Assembly: GCF_001641335.1 (NCBI RefSeq)
Contig: NZ_LVEM01000001.1
Location: 443,511 to 507,510 of the forward strand
Direction of reading: 5' to 3'
DNA from: Bradyrhizobium stylosanthis
GTDB lineage: Bacteria > Pseudomonadota > Alphaproteobacteria > Rhizobiales > Xanthobacteraceae
DNA length: 64,000 nucleotides
A model generated the notes under the pieces. It was not told the DNA's origin, did not search any database, and saw only the letters and a list, made by a program, of their open reading frames with translations. The position numbers and the translations under genes were made by a program. The first letter of the stretch is position 1, and each line of letters starts with the position of its first letter. Positions 9,263 to 17,678 of this stretch are shown piece by piece.

Positions 9263-10358
9263 GGCAGAACTTCCTGACGGTCTCGATGACGCGATCCTGC
9301 TGCGCGCGCGTCAGGTGCTGGTCGACGGGGAAGCTGATGACTTCCTTGGCGTGGCGATCGGTGACCGGGAAAGTGCCCGGCGCGTAACCGAGATGCTTGA
9401 GGCCTTCCTGCTGATACAGCGGGATCGGGTAGTGGATCTTGGCCTCGATGCCGTTGTCCAGGCAGTACTTGTAGAGCTCGTCGCGACGCTCGGCGAACAC
9501 CATGTAGAGGTGATAGACGTGCTTCACGTTGGGACGGCGCGTCGGAACGCGCAGGCCCGGCAGGCCGGCGAGGCCCGCATCGTAATAGGCCGCGTTCTCG
9601 ATCCGGCGCCGCGTGATCTCGCCGGTCTGGCCGATCAGCCAGTTGCCGACGACGGCCTGCAGTGAATCGAGCCGCGAATTGCAGCCGAGGATCGAGATCT
9701 CGTCGCGATTCTTCATGCCGTGGTTGCGGATCAGGCGGAGCTTCTCGTTCATGCCGTCGTCGTTGGTGACGACGACGCCGGCATCGCCCCAGACGTTGAG
9801 GTTCTTGAGCGGATGCAGCGAGAAGCCGGCCGCGATGCCGTGGGTGCCGGAGCGCTTGCCGGCGAACTCCGACAGAATGCCCTGGCAGGCGTCCTCGACG
9901 ACGGGAAGGTTGTGGCGCTGGGCGATCGGCATCAGCTTGCCCATGTCGGTGACCTCGCCGGTCAACTGTACCGGCATGATCGCCTTGGTCTTCTTGGTGA
10001 TGGCGGCCTCGACCTGGTCGACATTCATGCAGAAGGAGTCGTCGCAGTCGACCAGCACGGGCGTCGCCCCGGTCTCCGCGATCGCGCCGACGGTGGCGAT
10101 GAAGGTGTTGGCGGCGGTGATGACCTCGTCGCCATGGCCGATGCCAAGCGCCTTGAGCGGCAGCTTGAGCGCATCGGTGCCTGATCCGACGCCGATGGCG
10201 TGACGCACGCCGATCAGCTCGGCGAAACGCTTCTCGAATTCGGCGACGGGCTTGCCAAGGGTGAAATCACCGGTCGCGACCAGTCGGCCGATCTCGGCGA
10301 GGATCGGGGCGGGATCGGAGAATTGCTCGAGCAGGTAGGAATATCGAACGTCGTACAT
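9252..10358 (-). CDS. DegT/DnrJ/EryC1/StrS-family PLP sugar aminotransferase (copy 2)
   Basis: A 368-residue PLP aminotransferase with catalytic lysine K185 (SLHPLKNLN), D156 (VVEDACQG) and SGTDAL near residue 59. The ATG at 10358 was chosen because it follows the stop of the transketolase C-terminal gene by 8 bases and begins the family's N-terminal helix; the frame continues open upstream only as a shadow of the transketolase gene. It shares the overall layout of the adjacent copy, including the HPLKNLN active site, indicating tandem duplication and divergence. The product is likely an aminosugar nucleotide. Confidence 0.93.
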   Translation of the reverse strand: MYDVRYSYLLEQFSDPAPILAEIGRLVATGDFTLGKPVAEFEKRFAELIGVRHAIGVGSGTDALKLPLKALGIGHGDEVITAANTFIATVGAIAETGATPVLVDCDDSFCMNVDQVEAAITKKTKAIMPVQLTGEVTDMGKLMPIAQRHNLPVVEDACQGILSEFAGKRSGTHGIAAGFSLHPLKNLNVWGDAGVVVTNDDGMNEKLRLIRNHGMKNRDEISILGCNSRLDSLQAVVGNWLIGQTGEITRRRIENAAYYDAGLAGLPGLRVPTRRPNVKHVYHLYMVFAERRDELYKYCLDNGIEAKIHYPIPLYQQEGLKHLGYAPGTFPVTDRHAKEVISFPVDQHLTRAQQDRVIETVRKFCHGR

Positions 10359-10366
10359 GGGGCCCG

Positions 10367-11326
10367 TCAGGTGGAATGGAGTTGAGGAGAGGCGGTGCGC
10401 GACGCCGCGAGCGCGTGCTCGATCGAGGTCGCAATGGCGTTGGCGGAGAGCCCGTGCTTCTTCAGCAGCGAGTCCTGCGAGCCGTAATTGTGCATGAAGC
10501 GGTCCGGCAGCGACAGCCGAAGCATCGCGGGCAGGCCGGAGCCGAGCTTGTCGATCAGCGTTTCGGCGACCGCACTGCCGAGCCCACCGGAAGGGACGTG
10601 CTCCTCGAGCGTCACCAGGAGGCGCGTCGCGCGCACCGCCTGCAGCAGCGCCTCGGTGTCGAGCGGCTTGACCGTATGCATGTGCAGGATGCCGGCACGG
10701 ATGCCTTGCGCGGCCAGCAGGTCGGCCGCAGCGAGGGCGCGCTGGAGCATGATGCCGGTGGTGACCATCACGACGTCGCCGGGCGGCCGCATCAGGATGG
10801 CCTTGCCGATCTCGAAGCCGTGCTCGGCCTTGGAGACGACGGCATCGCCGCCCTTGCCGAGCCGGATATAGATCGGGCCCTTCCAGTCCAGCGTCTGCTC
10901 CATCATGCGCGCCGCTTCGTCGGCATCGCACGGGCAGATCACCGTCATGTTGGGCAGCGCCCGCATGATGGCGATGTCCTCGATCGCCTGGTGGGTGGGG
11001 CCGAGCGGCGCATAAACGAGGCCGCCGCCATTGGCGATCAGCCGCACCGGCAGATTGTGCAGGCACAGATCCACGGCCACCTGCTCGTAGCAGCGCCGGG
11101 TGAGGAAGGTCGCGATGGTGTTCACGTAAGGAACAAAACCTTCCATCGCGAGGCCGGCCGACATGCCGATGATGTGCGCTTCCGAAATGCCCTCAATCAG
11201 GTGGCGCTTCGGAAACTCCTTGCTCATGTTGCGCAAGGTGCCGGCGCCGGGATCGGAGCCGATGTAGAGCACACGCTCGTCGCGCGCGGCGAGCTTGTGG
11301 ACCATGTTCATCGCGGTGTTGCGCAT
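10367..11326 (-). CDS. transketolase C-terminal half (pyrimidine-binding and C-terminal domains)
   Basis: A 319-residue subunit corresponding to the second half of a transketolase. It carries the pyrimidine-binding domain with the catalytic glutamate in EGISEAHIIGMSAGLAM, the LGPTHQAIEDIAIMRALPNM block, and the C-terminal Rossmann-like domain (LHMHTVKPLD, EEHVPSGGLGSAVAE). Thiamine diphosphate is bound between this protein and the product of the adjacent gene. Split transketolases in secondary or surface sugar clusters transfer a two-carbon ketol unit to build longer or branched sugars, or make DXS-like products. The donor and acceptor here are unknown. The start lies 10 bases after the stop of the N-terminal half. 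Confidence 0.92.
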   Translation of the reverse strand: MRNTAMNMVHKLAARDERVLYIGSDPGAGTLRNMSKEFPKRHLIEGISEAHIIGMSAGLAMEGFVPYVNTIATFLTRRCYEQVAVDLCLHNLPVRLIANGGGLVYAPLGPTHQAIEDIAIMRALPNMTVICPCDADEAARMMEQTLDWKGPIYIRLGKGGDAVVSKAEHGFEIGKAILMRPPGDVVMVTTGIMLQRALAAADLLAAQGIRAGILHMHTVKPLDTEALLQAVRATRLLVTLEEHVPSGGLGSAVAETLIDKLGSGLPAMLRLSLPDRFMHNYGSQDSLLKKHGLSANAIATSIEHALAASRTASPQLHST

Positions 11327-11336
11327 GGGGAGCCGA

Positions 11337-12185
11337 TCAAAAATCGCCGACAGCGACGCGGATGGCGTCGAGCTCGCTGTCGGACAGCTTGTTCTTGTGA
11401 TGCCAATCGGCGTTGGACTCCGCAGCCGGAAGACCCTTGCCCTTGACGGTATGGCAGATGATTGCGGTGGGCTTGCCGGCGACGGGCGGGATCTGCTTGA
11501 GCACGGTGCGCAGGGCGCCGACGTCGTGGCCGTTCACCTCCTGCACGGCGAAGCCGAAGCTGCGCCACTTGTCCGCAAGCGGCTCCAGCGGCAGCACGTA
11601 GTCGGTCGGCCCGTAGCTCTGCAGCTTGTTGTAGTCGATCATCGCGACCAGATTGTCGAGCCCGTGCTTGGCTGCGCCCATCGCAGCTTCCCACACCGAT
11701 CCCTCGTTGATCTCGCCGTCGCCGAGCAGGACGAAGGTCCGGTAGCTGCGCTCGCGCATACGCGCGGCAAGCGCGAGGCCGACACCGATCGACAGGCCGT
11801 GCCCGAGCGCGCCGGTCGACGCCTCGACCCCCGGCACCATGCCGTATTCGGGATGCCCGCCGAGGATGCTGTCGGTCCCGCAGAAGCCGTCCAGTTCCGA
11901 CAATGGGAAGAAACCGCGATCGGCCAGGAGCGCATAGAGCGCGAGGCAACCATGTCCCTTGCTGAGGATGGCGCGGTCGCGATTCGGATCGCGCGGGTTC
12001 TTCGGATCGATCCGCAGCACGTCGTCATAGAGGACGCGGACCATCTCGATCAGCGACAGGGCAGGGCCGACATGGCCGCGTCCCGCGGAGCGGACAGAAC
12101 CGAGGACCAGGCGACGCAGGTAGAGACTGCGCTCGTCCAGCGTGCAGGTGAGGGCGGCTTCAGCGTGGGGTGAGGTCTGGATCAC
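11337..12185 (-). CDS. transketolase N-terminal half (thiamine diphosphate-binding)
   Basis: The 282-residue partner of the C-terminal transketolase subunit. The ThDP/Mg2+ motif is GDGEINEGSVWEAA followed ~20 residues later by DYNKLQ, and the substrate-phosphate and diphosphate region is KGHGCLALYALLADRG and GHPEYGMVPGVEASTGALGHG. The GTG at 12185 gives a 26-base overlap with the kinase gene; a TTG at 12236 is an alternative, so the exact N-terminus is uncertain, but the conserved region begins at LDERSLYLRRLVLG in either case. Being split and located among sugar genes, it is very unlikely to be the housekeeping pentose-phosphate enzyme. Confidence 0.9.
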   Translation of the reverse strand: MIQTSPHAEAALTCTLDERSLYLRRLVLGSVRSAGRGHVGPALSLIEMVRVLYDDVLRIDPKNPRDPNRDRAILSKGHGCLALYALLADRGFFPLSELDGFCGTDSILGGHPEYGMVPGVEASTGALGHGLSIGVGLALAARMRERSYRTFVLLGDGEINEGSVWEAAMGAAKHGLDNLVAMIDYNKLQSYGPTDYVLPLEPLADKWRSFGFAVQEVNGHDVGALRTVLKQIPPVAGKPTAIICHTVKGKGLPAAESNADWHHKNKLSDSELDAIRVAVGDF

Positions 12186-13197
12186 GTTGGCAAATCGTTT
12201 GATGGAGCCGGCGGGCTTTGTCGAGCTGACCGGCAAGGCGGACCGTCAGATCTCCTCCTTGCGCAGCCAGGGCGCGCCGGGAGCGGCTTTCCGGCAAATA
12301 AGCATTCAGGACAATCAGGCACCAAATCGCCCCAAACAGAGGATACAGTACGTCTCGGCGGACCGCAAACGCGTCATCCCTAGCCGAGAAGGCTTGCGTG
12401 AGGCGTTCGATCAGGCGATTCGCGTCGTTTGCGGGTAGATCGCTACCCGGGTGGATCGCGGTGTCGGACAGGAGTTTGACCGGATCGTCCCAGCCGAAAT
12501 ATTCGAAGTCGATGAAGCGCAGGCGGCTGTCTTCGCCGCGCAGGGCGTTGTGCAGTCCGAAGTCGGACGGGCTCAGCGCGCGATGTGCGGGCGCAAGGTC
12601 CGCCGCGGGATCCCGGCCCAGTTCCGCGTAGCGTCGGCGGAGCTGCCGGATGGCGATGTCAGTGCTGGGAACCAGGCTGCCGTCGATAAATGCGCGCAAG
12701 TCCGGATGATCGTTGGAGGCCCGCCGCAGCCCGTCCAGGCGCTGCTCGTACTGGGCGATCGCCTCCTCGGGCGAGAAGATGGCGGCCGAAGCGTTCCGCA
12801 AGGTCTGCGCGCCCTCGGCATCGCGCAGCTTCTGCAGTTCGATCAGGAAGTCGGCGAGCTGATCCGCATCGCCGGCTTGCGGGCGCAGCACCGCCGCCTC
12901 GCCGTCGAACCATTGATACAGCGCGCAGTTCGCATCGACGTCCTTCGCGATCGGCCGCGGTGTCGATGTGATGCCATGGCCCGACAGAAACGAGAGCGCG
13001 TCGTATTCCTGACCCAGGCGATCGCGCCCGTCGGAGGGATAATGCTTGAGAGCAAGGGGCGGCCCCTCGGCCATCTCCAGCCGAAACACCCTGTTGTTGC
13101 TGCCGGACCGTGCCGGCTGGGCAGCCGTGACCCGCGTGCCGGCAAGGCGGCTGCCGATCGCGATCGCATCCGGCGTGCTGATGTCGGGCTCGCTCAT
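12160..13197 (-). CDS. APH/choline-kinase-like phosphotransferase
   Basis: A 345-residue kinase-fold protein. Visible elements are the ATP-binding lysine K51 (LALKHY), a Brenner-type catalytic loop SPSDFGLHNAL with D212 and N217, and the Mg2+-binding FIDFEYFGWDD with D230. This SPSDFG variant is one I associate with phosphotransferases in polysaccharide clusters rather than with antibiotic resistance. It probably phosphorylates a sugar hydroxyl before nucleotide activation. The ATG at 13197 overlaps the HAD gene stop by 4 bases (ATGA). The substrate is inferred only from context. Confidence 0.82.
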   Translation of the reverse strand: MSEPDISTPDAIAIGSRLAGTRVTAAQPARSGSNNRVFRLEMAEGPPLALKHYPSDGRDRLGQEYDALSFLSGHGITSTPRPIAKDVDANCALYQWFDGEAAVLRPQAGDADQLADFLIELQKLRDAEGAQTLRNASAAIFSPEEAIAQYEQRLDGLRRASNDHPDLRAFIDGSLVPSTDIAIRQLRRRYAELGRDPAADLAPAHRALSPSDFGLHNALRGEDSRLRFIDFEYFGWDDPVKLLSDTAIHPGSDLPANDANRLIERLTQAFSARDDAFAVRRDVLYPLFGAIWCLIVLNAYLPESRSRRALAAQGGDLTVRLAGQLDKARRLHQTICQRDPDLTPR

Positions 13198-13814
13198 GCC
13201 GCAAAGACCTCGCGGCGGATATCGGCCCATGTCGCGATCGGTTCGCAGTGCTCGGGGTGAGGGGACTGCGACCGCGTGAACAGGATCGCGCGCGTCGTCT
13301 TCGGGAAATGCGGCTGCTCGAACACATCGACGAGGTCGTCGATGAAGATGTCGAGGTCCAGACTTGCGAGCCGCTCGACCTTTGCCGCCAGCGTGGCTTC
13401 GAAATAGACGTCGCCGAGCGAGATCGCCGCATCGGCCGCATCGATCAGGCCCGCACCGCGCAGCCAGCCGCGCGCGGCATCGCGCAGATCGACGCGGTCC
13501 GGGTCCTGATGGCCGAACTGGGTCTTGTGGCTGACGATGCAGACGCTGGCGCCGGCCTGCCGGCAGGCGGCGAGGAATTCGCGAACGCCGGGATAGATCT
13601 CGGCGCCGCCGATACCTTTGCCGTAGACGAAGCCCTGAAGCCCCTGCCAGGCCAGTTCTCCGCCCGGGCGGGACCGCAGATAGTCCCGCACGTCGGTTTT
13701 CAGTCCAGCCCATCCCTCGGGCAGCAGGGCACGCTGGCGCGCGACATCGGCAAAGACCTTGTCGTAGCAGATGATCGTGTTGTCGAAATCGATGCCGATC
13801 CGCACGCCGCTCAC
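13194..13814 (-). CDS. HAD-superfamily phosphatase
   Basis: A 206-residue HAD hydrolase. Motif I is DFDNT (nucleophile D9, acid/base D11), motif II is the serine in CIVSHKT, and motif IV is the acidic pair in FIDDLVDVF. It starts with GTG at 13814 in a 4-base GTGA overlap with the epimerase gene stop. Position next to sugar kinases suggests a GmhB-like step, removing one phosphate from a bisphosphorylated sugar before nucleotidyl transfer, but the sequence is not recognisably GmhB, so this is inference. It could also be a phosphoserine- or nucleotide-type phosphatase. Confidence 0.85.
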   Translation of the reverse strand: MSGVRIGIDFDNTIICYDKVFADVARQRALLPEGWAGLKTDVRDYLRSRPGGELAWQGLQGFVYGKGIGGAEIYPGVREFLAACRQAGASVCIVSHKTQFGHQDPDRVDLRDAARGWLRGAGLIDAADAAISLGDVYFEATLAAKVERLASLDLDIFIDDLVDVFEQPHFPKTTRAILFTRSQSPHPEHCEPIATWADIRREVFAA

Positions 13815-14812
13815 TTCAGGCTGATGTTCTGCATCATCTTGATGTTGAAGTACCGGGGATTGTTGAGCGAGTCCGGCAGGCGACCGGACTTGAAGGCGTC
13901 CACCAGGCCGGAGACGGCCTGCTCGATCGTGTGCGTCGGCGCGAAGCCGAGCTCGCGGCGGATCTTCTCCGAGGAGACGTGGTAGGAGCGCAGATCGTCG
14001 GTCGGCTCGACCGCCACGTCGACGTTGTTGCCGACCACCGATTTGACGATGTCGGCGATCTTCATCAGCGAGTGGTTCTCGTAGCCGATATTGTAGGTCT
14101 TGCCGTCGATCTTCGCGTCATCCTGCTGAAGCAGGAACAGATAGGCCGCCGACATGTCCTGGATGTGCAGGTTGGGCCGCTTCTGAGATCCGCCGAACAC
14201 GCGGATGCGGCCGGTGTTGACCGCAAGGTTGGTCAGGATGTTGACGACGACGTCGAGCCGCTGCCGCGGTGCGTAGCCGCAGACGGTGGCGGGGCGCACG
14301 GTGCAGGTGACGAAGCCGGAGGCGGCCTCGTCGGCAAGGTCCGTCTCGCACATTGCCTTGAATTTCGAATAGTCGGTCAGCGGCTCGCAGGACAGCTCCT
14401 CGGTCACCTCGGCTTCGTCCTTGATGCCGTAGACGCTGGAGGAGGACGCATAGATGAAGCGCTTGATGCCGGCCTTCTTCGCCGCGCGCACCATTGGCCG
14501 GAAGCAGTCGTAGTTGATCGACTTGCCGAGCCCCGGGTCGAGCTCGAACGAGGGGTCGTTGGAAATGCAGGCGAGGTGGATCACCGCGTTGTTGCCGCGC
14601 AGGGCCTCGTTGATCGCGGCCTCGTCGCGAATGTCGCCCTTGATCAGGCGAAGGTTGGGATTGTCACGAACGGTATTGAAGACGTCGTCGCCATACATGA
14701 AGAGGTCGAGCACGGTGACCTTGTGGCCGGCCGCGAGCAACTGGGGAACCAGCACGCTGCCGACATAGCCGGCGCCACCGGTGACCATCACGTTCCATTT
14801 CTGATCAATCAC
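13811..14812 (-). CDS. NAD(P)-dependent extended-SDR epimerase/dehydratase
   Basis: A 333-residue extended short-chain dehydrogenase. The NAD motif TGGAGYVG is at residues 11-18, the catalytic serine cluster at 123-126 and the YxxxK pair is Y148/K152. NDP-sugar 4-epimerases, 4,6-dehydratases and HldD-like epimerases share this layout; nothing visible separates them. The GTG at 14812 is the start. A gap of 27 bases separates it from the bifunctional kinase/nucleotidyltransferase gene, so its substrate is probably the NDP-sugar that enzyme makes. Confidence 0.88.
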   Translation of the reverse strand: MIDQKWNVMVTGGAGYVGSVLVPQLLAAGHKVTVLDLFMYGDDVFNTVRDNPNLRLIKGDIRDEAAINEALRGNNAVIHLACISNDPSFELDPGLGKSINYDCFRPMVRAAKKAGIKRFIYASSSSVYGIKDEAEVTEELSCEPLTDYSKFKAMCETDLADEAASGFVTCTVRPATVCGYAPRQRLDVVVNILTNLAVNTGRIRVFGGSQKRPNLHIQDMSAAYLFLLQQDDAKIDGKTYNIGYENHSLMKIADIVKSVVGNNVDVAVEPTDDLRSYHVSSEKIRRELGFAPTHTIEQAVSGLVDAFKSGRLPDSLNNPRYFNIKMMQNISLK

Positions 14813-14839
14813 TGTCGTTCTCCAGATTTTTCGGTCGCG

Positions 14840-16405
14840 CTACTTCAACAACGCGGTGACAAACTTGACCAGCGGCGCCTTCTCGACCGAGCTGCGGTGG
14901 CCGACGATGCCGACCTTGATGGCGCCGGCTGCGTTACCGATGAAGGCGACGTCCTCGATGTTGCCGCCGGCCGCCACCAGCGGCGCCGTGATGGTCAGGA
15001 AGGCGTCGCCGGCGCCGACGGTGTCGACGACGGTCTTGGTGAAGGCGGGCACGCGCGCCACGCCGGTCTTGGCCGAGAAGGGGTAGCAGCCGAAGGAGCC
15101 GTGCGTGATGATCATGTTGTCGCAATCGATCTTGGCGTGCAGGCCGTTCTCGATCACGGAGGCGATGTCGTTGAACTTGTCGGTGGCGGCCAGCCGCGCT
15201 TCTGGCGCGTCGATGCAGATGTAGTCGGCGCGCGGATATTTCGTGACCAGATTGTAGCCGTGGTTGCCGCTGTTGCTCTGGGCGTTGACGGCCAGGAACT
15301 TGGAGTTCGCGATCAGCGTGTCGATCGTGCTGGATGCGATCATGCCGTGACCGAAATCGGTGACGATGACCACGTCCGCGCCGCGCACGCGCTCGGCGGT
15401 CACGCGGTCGATCTCATTGCGCGCGGCCTCGTCGAGCGGCGTGTCGTCCATCGTGTAGACTTCGAACAGCTTGTGCAGGTAGCCCATCTCGACGTAGCGC
15501 AGCTTGCGGGTGGTCGGACGGCCCTGAATGCGGATCGGCGTCAGCGTGACGTTCGGGCGGACATGCGCGCGAATGAACTCTTCGGGGTAGTCGTTGCCGC
15601 CGAGCGTCGTGACGATCTCGACCGACTTGCAGAAGCTCGCGACGTGATTGGCCGCGGCGATGACGCCGCCGGCAAACTGCTCGCCGTTCTTGAACAGGGT
15701 CGCGACGATGTTTTCCTTCGAGGCCTTCCCGAGCGCCGTGACGTACTGGTACTCGTCGATGATCGTATCCCCGACCAGCACGACGTGCATGTTCTGGATC
15801 TTGTCGATCAGGTTCAGCAGGCGTTCGGCGCCGCCGCCCTCGCGCACCTTCTGCAGGTAGTCGCGCAGAGGGGGATCGTAGATGTCGAAATAGCGGTTCA
15901 GCAGGTTCGACGAGCTGAAGGTCACGTCGCGCGTGAAGACGATACGTCCGCCATGACGCTCGACGGCATCGCGCTCGGTGGCGATCTTGCCGGTGACGTC
16001 GTCTTCGGGGTTTTCGTAGTCCGAGCCCTTCACATAGATGTCGGGGCGCACGGTATCGAGGACCGGCTCGGCGCTGGAGGTCCGGTTGATGCCGACGAAG
16101 TCGACCGTGCCGAGTGCTGCGAGCATCTCGGCGCGCATGTTCTCCGGAAAGATCGGCCGGCCGGGACCCTTGTTGACGAAACGGTCGGCGGTGATGGTCA
16201 CGATGACCACGTCCCCCTCGTTGCGCGCAGCCAGAATGTGCCGGACGTGACCCAGATGCACGAGATCGAACACGCCGTGGCAAAGCGCGACGGTGCGGCC
16301 CTCGGCCTGAGCAGCCCGCGCGATCGCGCCGAGCTCATCCAGCGACTTGATCTTCTCGTGCGGTGCCGGATGGACCGCTGCCTTGTCTGTCGGAGTATGA
16401 CCCAT
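14840..16405 (-). CDS. bifunctional sugar nucleotidyltransferase/PfkB kinase, HldE-like with reversed domain order
   Basis: A 521-residue fusion. Residues ~20-180 are a cytidylyltransferase-like domain with the HxGH nucleotide-binding motif H50-L-G-H53 (in HGVFDLVHLGHVRH). Residues ~205-521 are a PfkB/ribokinase domain with GDTIIDEY at its start and the catalytic DTVGAGDAF (D461, G464-D467). E. coli HldE carries the same two activities with the kinase first, so the order here is swapped. Such enzymes phosphorylate a sugar-7-phosphate at C1 and then form the ADP- or GDP-sugar. Together with the SIS and HAD proteins nearby it makes a heptose-type activation set; whether the substrate is a heptose is not shown. 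Confidence 0.88.
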   Translation of the reverse strand: MGHTPTDKAAVHPAPHEKIKSLDELGAIARAAQAEGRTVALCHGVFDLVHLGHVRHILAARNEGDVVIVTITADRFVNKGPGRPIFPENMRAEMLAALGTVDFVGINRTSSAEPVLDTVRPDIYVKGSDYENPEDDVTGKIATERDAVERHGGRIVFTRDVTFSSSNLLNRYFDIYDPPLRDYLQKVREGGGAERLLNLIDKIQNMHVVLVGDTIIDEYQYVTALGKASKENIVATLFKNGEQFAGGVIAAANHVASFCKSVEIVTTLGGNDYPEEFIRAHVRPNVTLTPIRIQGRPTTRKLRYVEMGYLHKLFEVYTMDDTPLDEAARNEIDRVTAERVRGADVVIVTDFGHGMIASSTIDTLIANSKFLAVNAQSNSGNHGYNLVTKYPRADYICIDAPEARLAATDKFNDIASVIENGLHAKIDCDNMIITHGSFGCYPFSAKTGVARVPAFTKTVVDTVGAGDAFLTITAPLVAAGGNIEDVAFIGNAAGAIKVGIVGHRSSVEKAPLVKFVTALLK

Positions 16406-16488
16406 GTTAATTACCCAAAGTGCCGGCCGGCATCAGCCGGACGGTCCGAAATTGATCGATTCGCGGCAACGATACCCGGCGAACCTGT

Positions 16489-17514
16489 TCAATAGCTTGC
16501 CTTCGGCGTGCCGGACGCCGCATCCTTGTCGTCGCCGAGATACTTGAACCAGTCCTTGGTGGCATCGGCGATCTTGTCGACCGTCCACAGCGGAGCGTCC
16601 TTGTACTGGTCCATCGACTTCAGCATCGTCGCGACGCCGTCCTCGAACTTCACCTTCGGGGCCCAGTTCAGGACCCGCTTGATCTTGGTGATGTCGGCGT
16701 AGGTGCAGTCGGGCTCGCCGGGACGCTTGGGAATGTGGACCTTGTCGCCGCCGAGCAGCTCGACCAGCCGGTTGACGCTGTAGGTGTTGTCCGAGCCGAC
16801 GTTGAAGATCTCGTGCGAGACGTCGGACTGCGCGGCCGTGACGAAGGCGTCGGCGACATCGCTGACGAAGGTGAAATCGCGGGTCTGCTCGCCGTCGCCG
16901 ACCACCGTGAACGGCTTGCCGGCAAGCTTCTGCGCCATGAACACGCCGAACACGGCGCCGTAGGTGCCCGTGGTGCGATGACGCGGTCCGTAGACGTTGA
17001 ACAGGCGCAGCGCGATCGCAGGCAGCTTGTAAACCTGGCACCAATGCATGACGCACTGCTCGCCGAGATTCTTGGTCAGCGCGTAGGGATACATCGGCCG
17101 GATCTCGGCGCTCTCCGCCGTCGGATAGGCATCGGGAATGCCGTAGCAGGACGACGACGCCGCATAGACGAACCGGCGGACGCCCGCATGCCGCGCGGCC
17201 TCGAGCACGTTGACGGTGCCGTCGACATTGGCGCGGTGATACGGGATCGGCGATTCGATCGAGGGAACGATGTCGGCGAGCGCGGCGAGATGAAAGACCC
17301 AGTCGACACCGTGGAAATACGGGCGGATCTGCTCAAGGTCGGTGACGTCGGCGCGCACGACCTTCAAGCGATTCGAATTGGCATGCGCGGACAGATTTTC
17401 GGGACGGCCAATGACGAAATTGTCGAGCGCAATCACCTCATGTCCGTCGTCGAGGAGACGATCGACAAGGTGGCTTCCAATGAATCCGGCGCCGCCAGTA
17501 ACGATGCATTTCAT
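16489..17514 (-). CDS. NAD-dependent NDP-sugar epimerase/dehydratase (extended SDR)
   Basis: A 341-residue extended SDR with NAD motif GGAGFIG at residues 7-13, catalytic serines in AASSSCYG (119-125) and the YxxxK pair Y144/K148. It resembles UDP-glucose/UDP-GlcNAc 4-epimerase and related GalE-type enzymes. It is the first gene of the minus-strand operon. The ATG at 17514 gives the canonical [11 protein letters not shown] start; an in-frame ATG at 17523 is possible. A perfect TATAAT on the minus strand lies about 95 bases upstream. Confidence 0.9.
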   Translation of the reverse strand: MKCIVTGGAGFIGSHLVDRLLDDGHEVIALDNFVIGRPENLSAHANSNRLKVVRADVTDLEQIRPYFHGVDWVFHLAALADIVPSIESPIPYHRANVDGTVNVLEAARHAGVRRFVYAASSSCYGIPDAYPTAESAEIRPMYPYALTKNLGEQCVMHWCQVYKLPAIALRLFNVYGPRHRTTGTYGAVFGVFMAQKLAGKPFTVVGDGEQTRDFTFVSDVADAFVTAAQSDVSHEIFNVGSDNTYSVNRLVELLGGDKVHIPKRPGEPDCTYADITKIKRVLNWAPKVKFEDGVATMLKSMDQYKDAPLWTVDKIADATKDWFKYLGDDKDAASGTPKASY

Positions 17515-17678
17515 GGGGAACATCCGTGATGCGAATGCCCAGCGAAACAGGCTCGCCAATGTTGAGTGAAACCCGAAGCCGGTTACCAGCCACGCGCAAG
17601 TTTGGCAAGTATTATACCTTTGCAATCCCTAGTAATAGCCGGTATCACACGCCCACATTGCAGCCGAGCCGCGAGCCC
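17515..17678. promoter_or_regulatory. divergent promoter region of the carbohydrate cluster
   Basis: This 164-base gap separates the minus-strand sugar operon from the plus-strand SIS gene, so promoters in both directions are expected. It contains an A/T-rich patch; plus-strand ATTATA at 17611-17616 reads as a perfect TATAAT on the minus strand, about 95 bases before the epimerase start. I do not see a good -35 at 16-18 bases from it, and no plus-strand promoter I would defend, so activator dependence is possible. Confidence 0.45.

Noticed and set aside
13931..16495. 854-codon plus-strand open frame across the sugar genes
   Set aside because: Shadow of the epimerase and kinase/nucleotidyltransferase genes on the minus strand, both of which have intact motifs.
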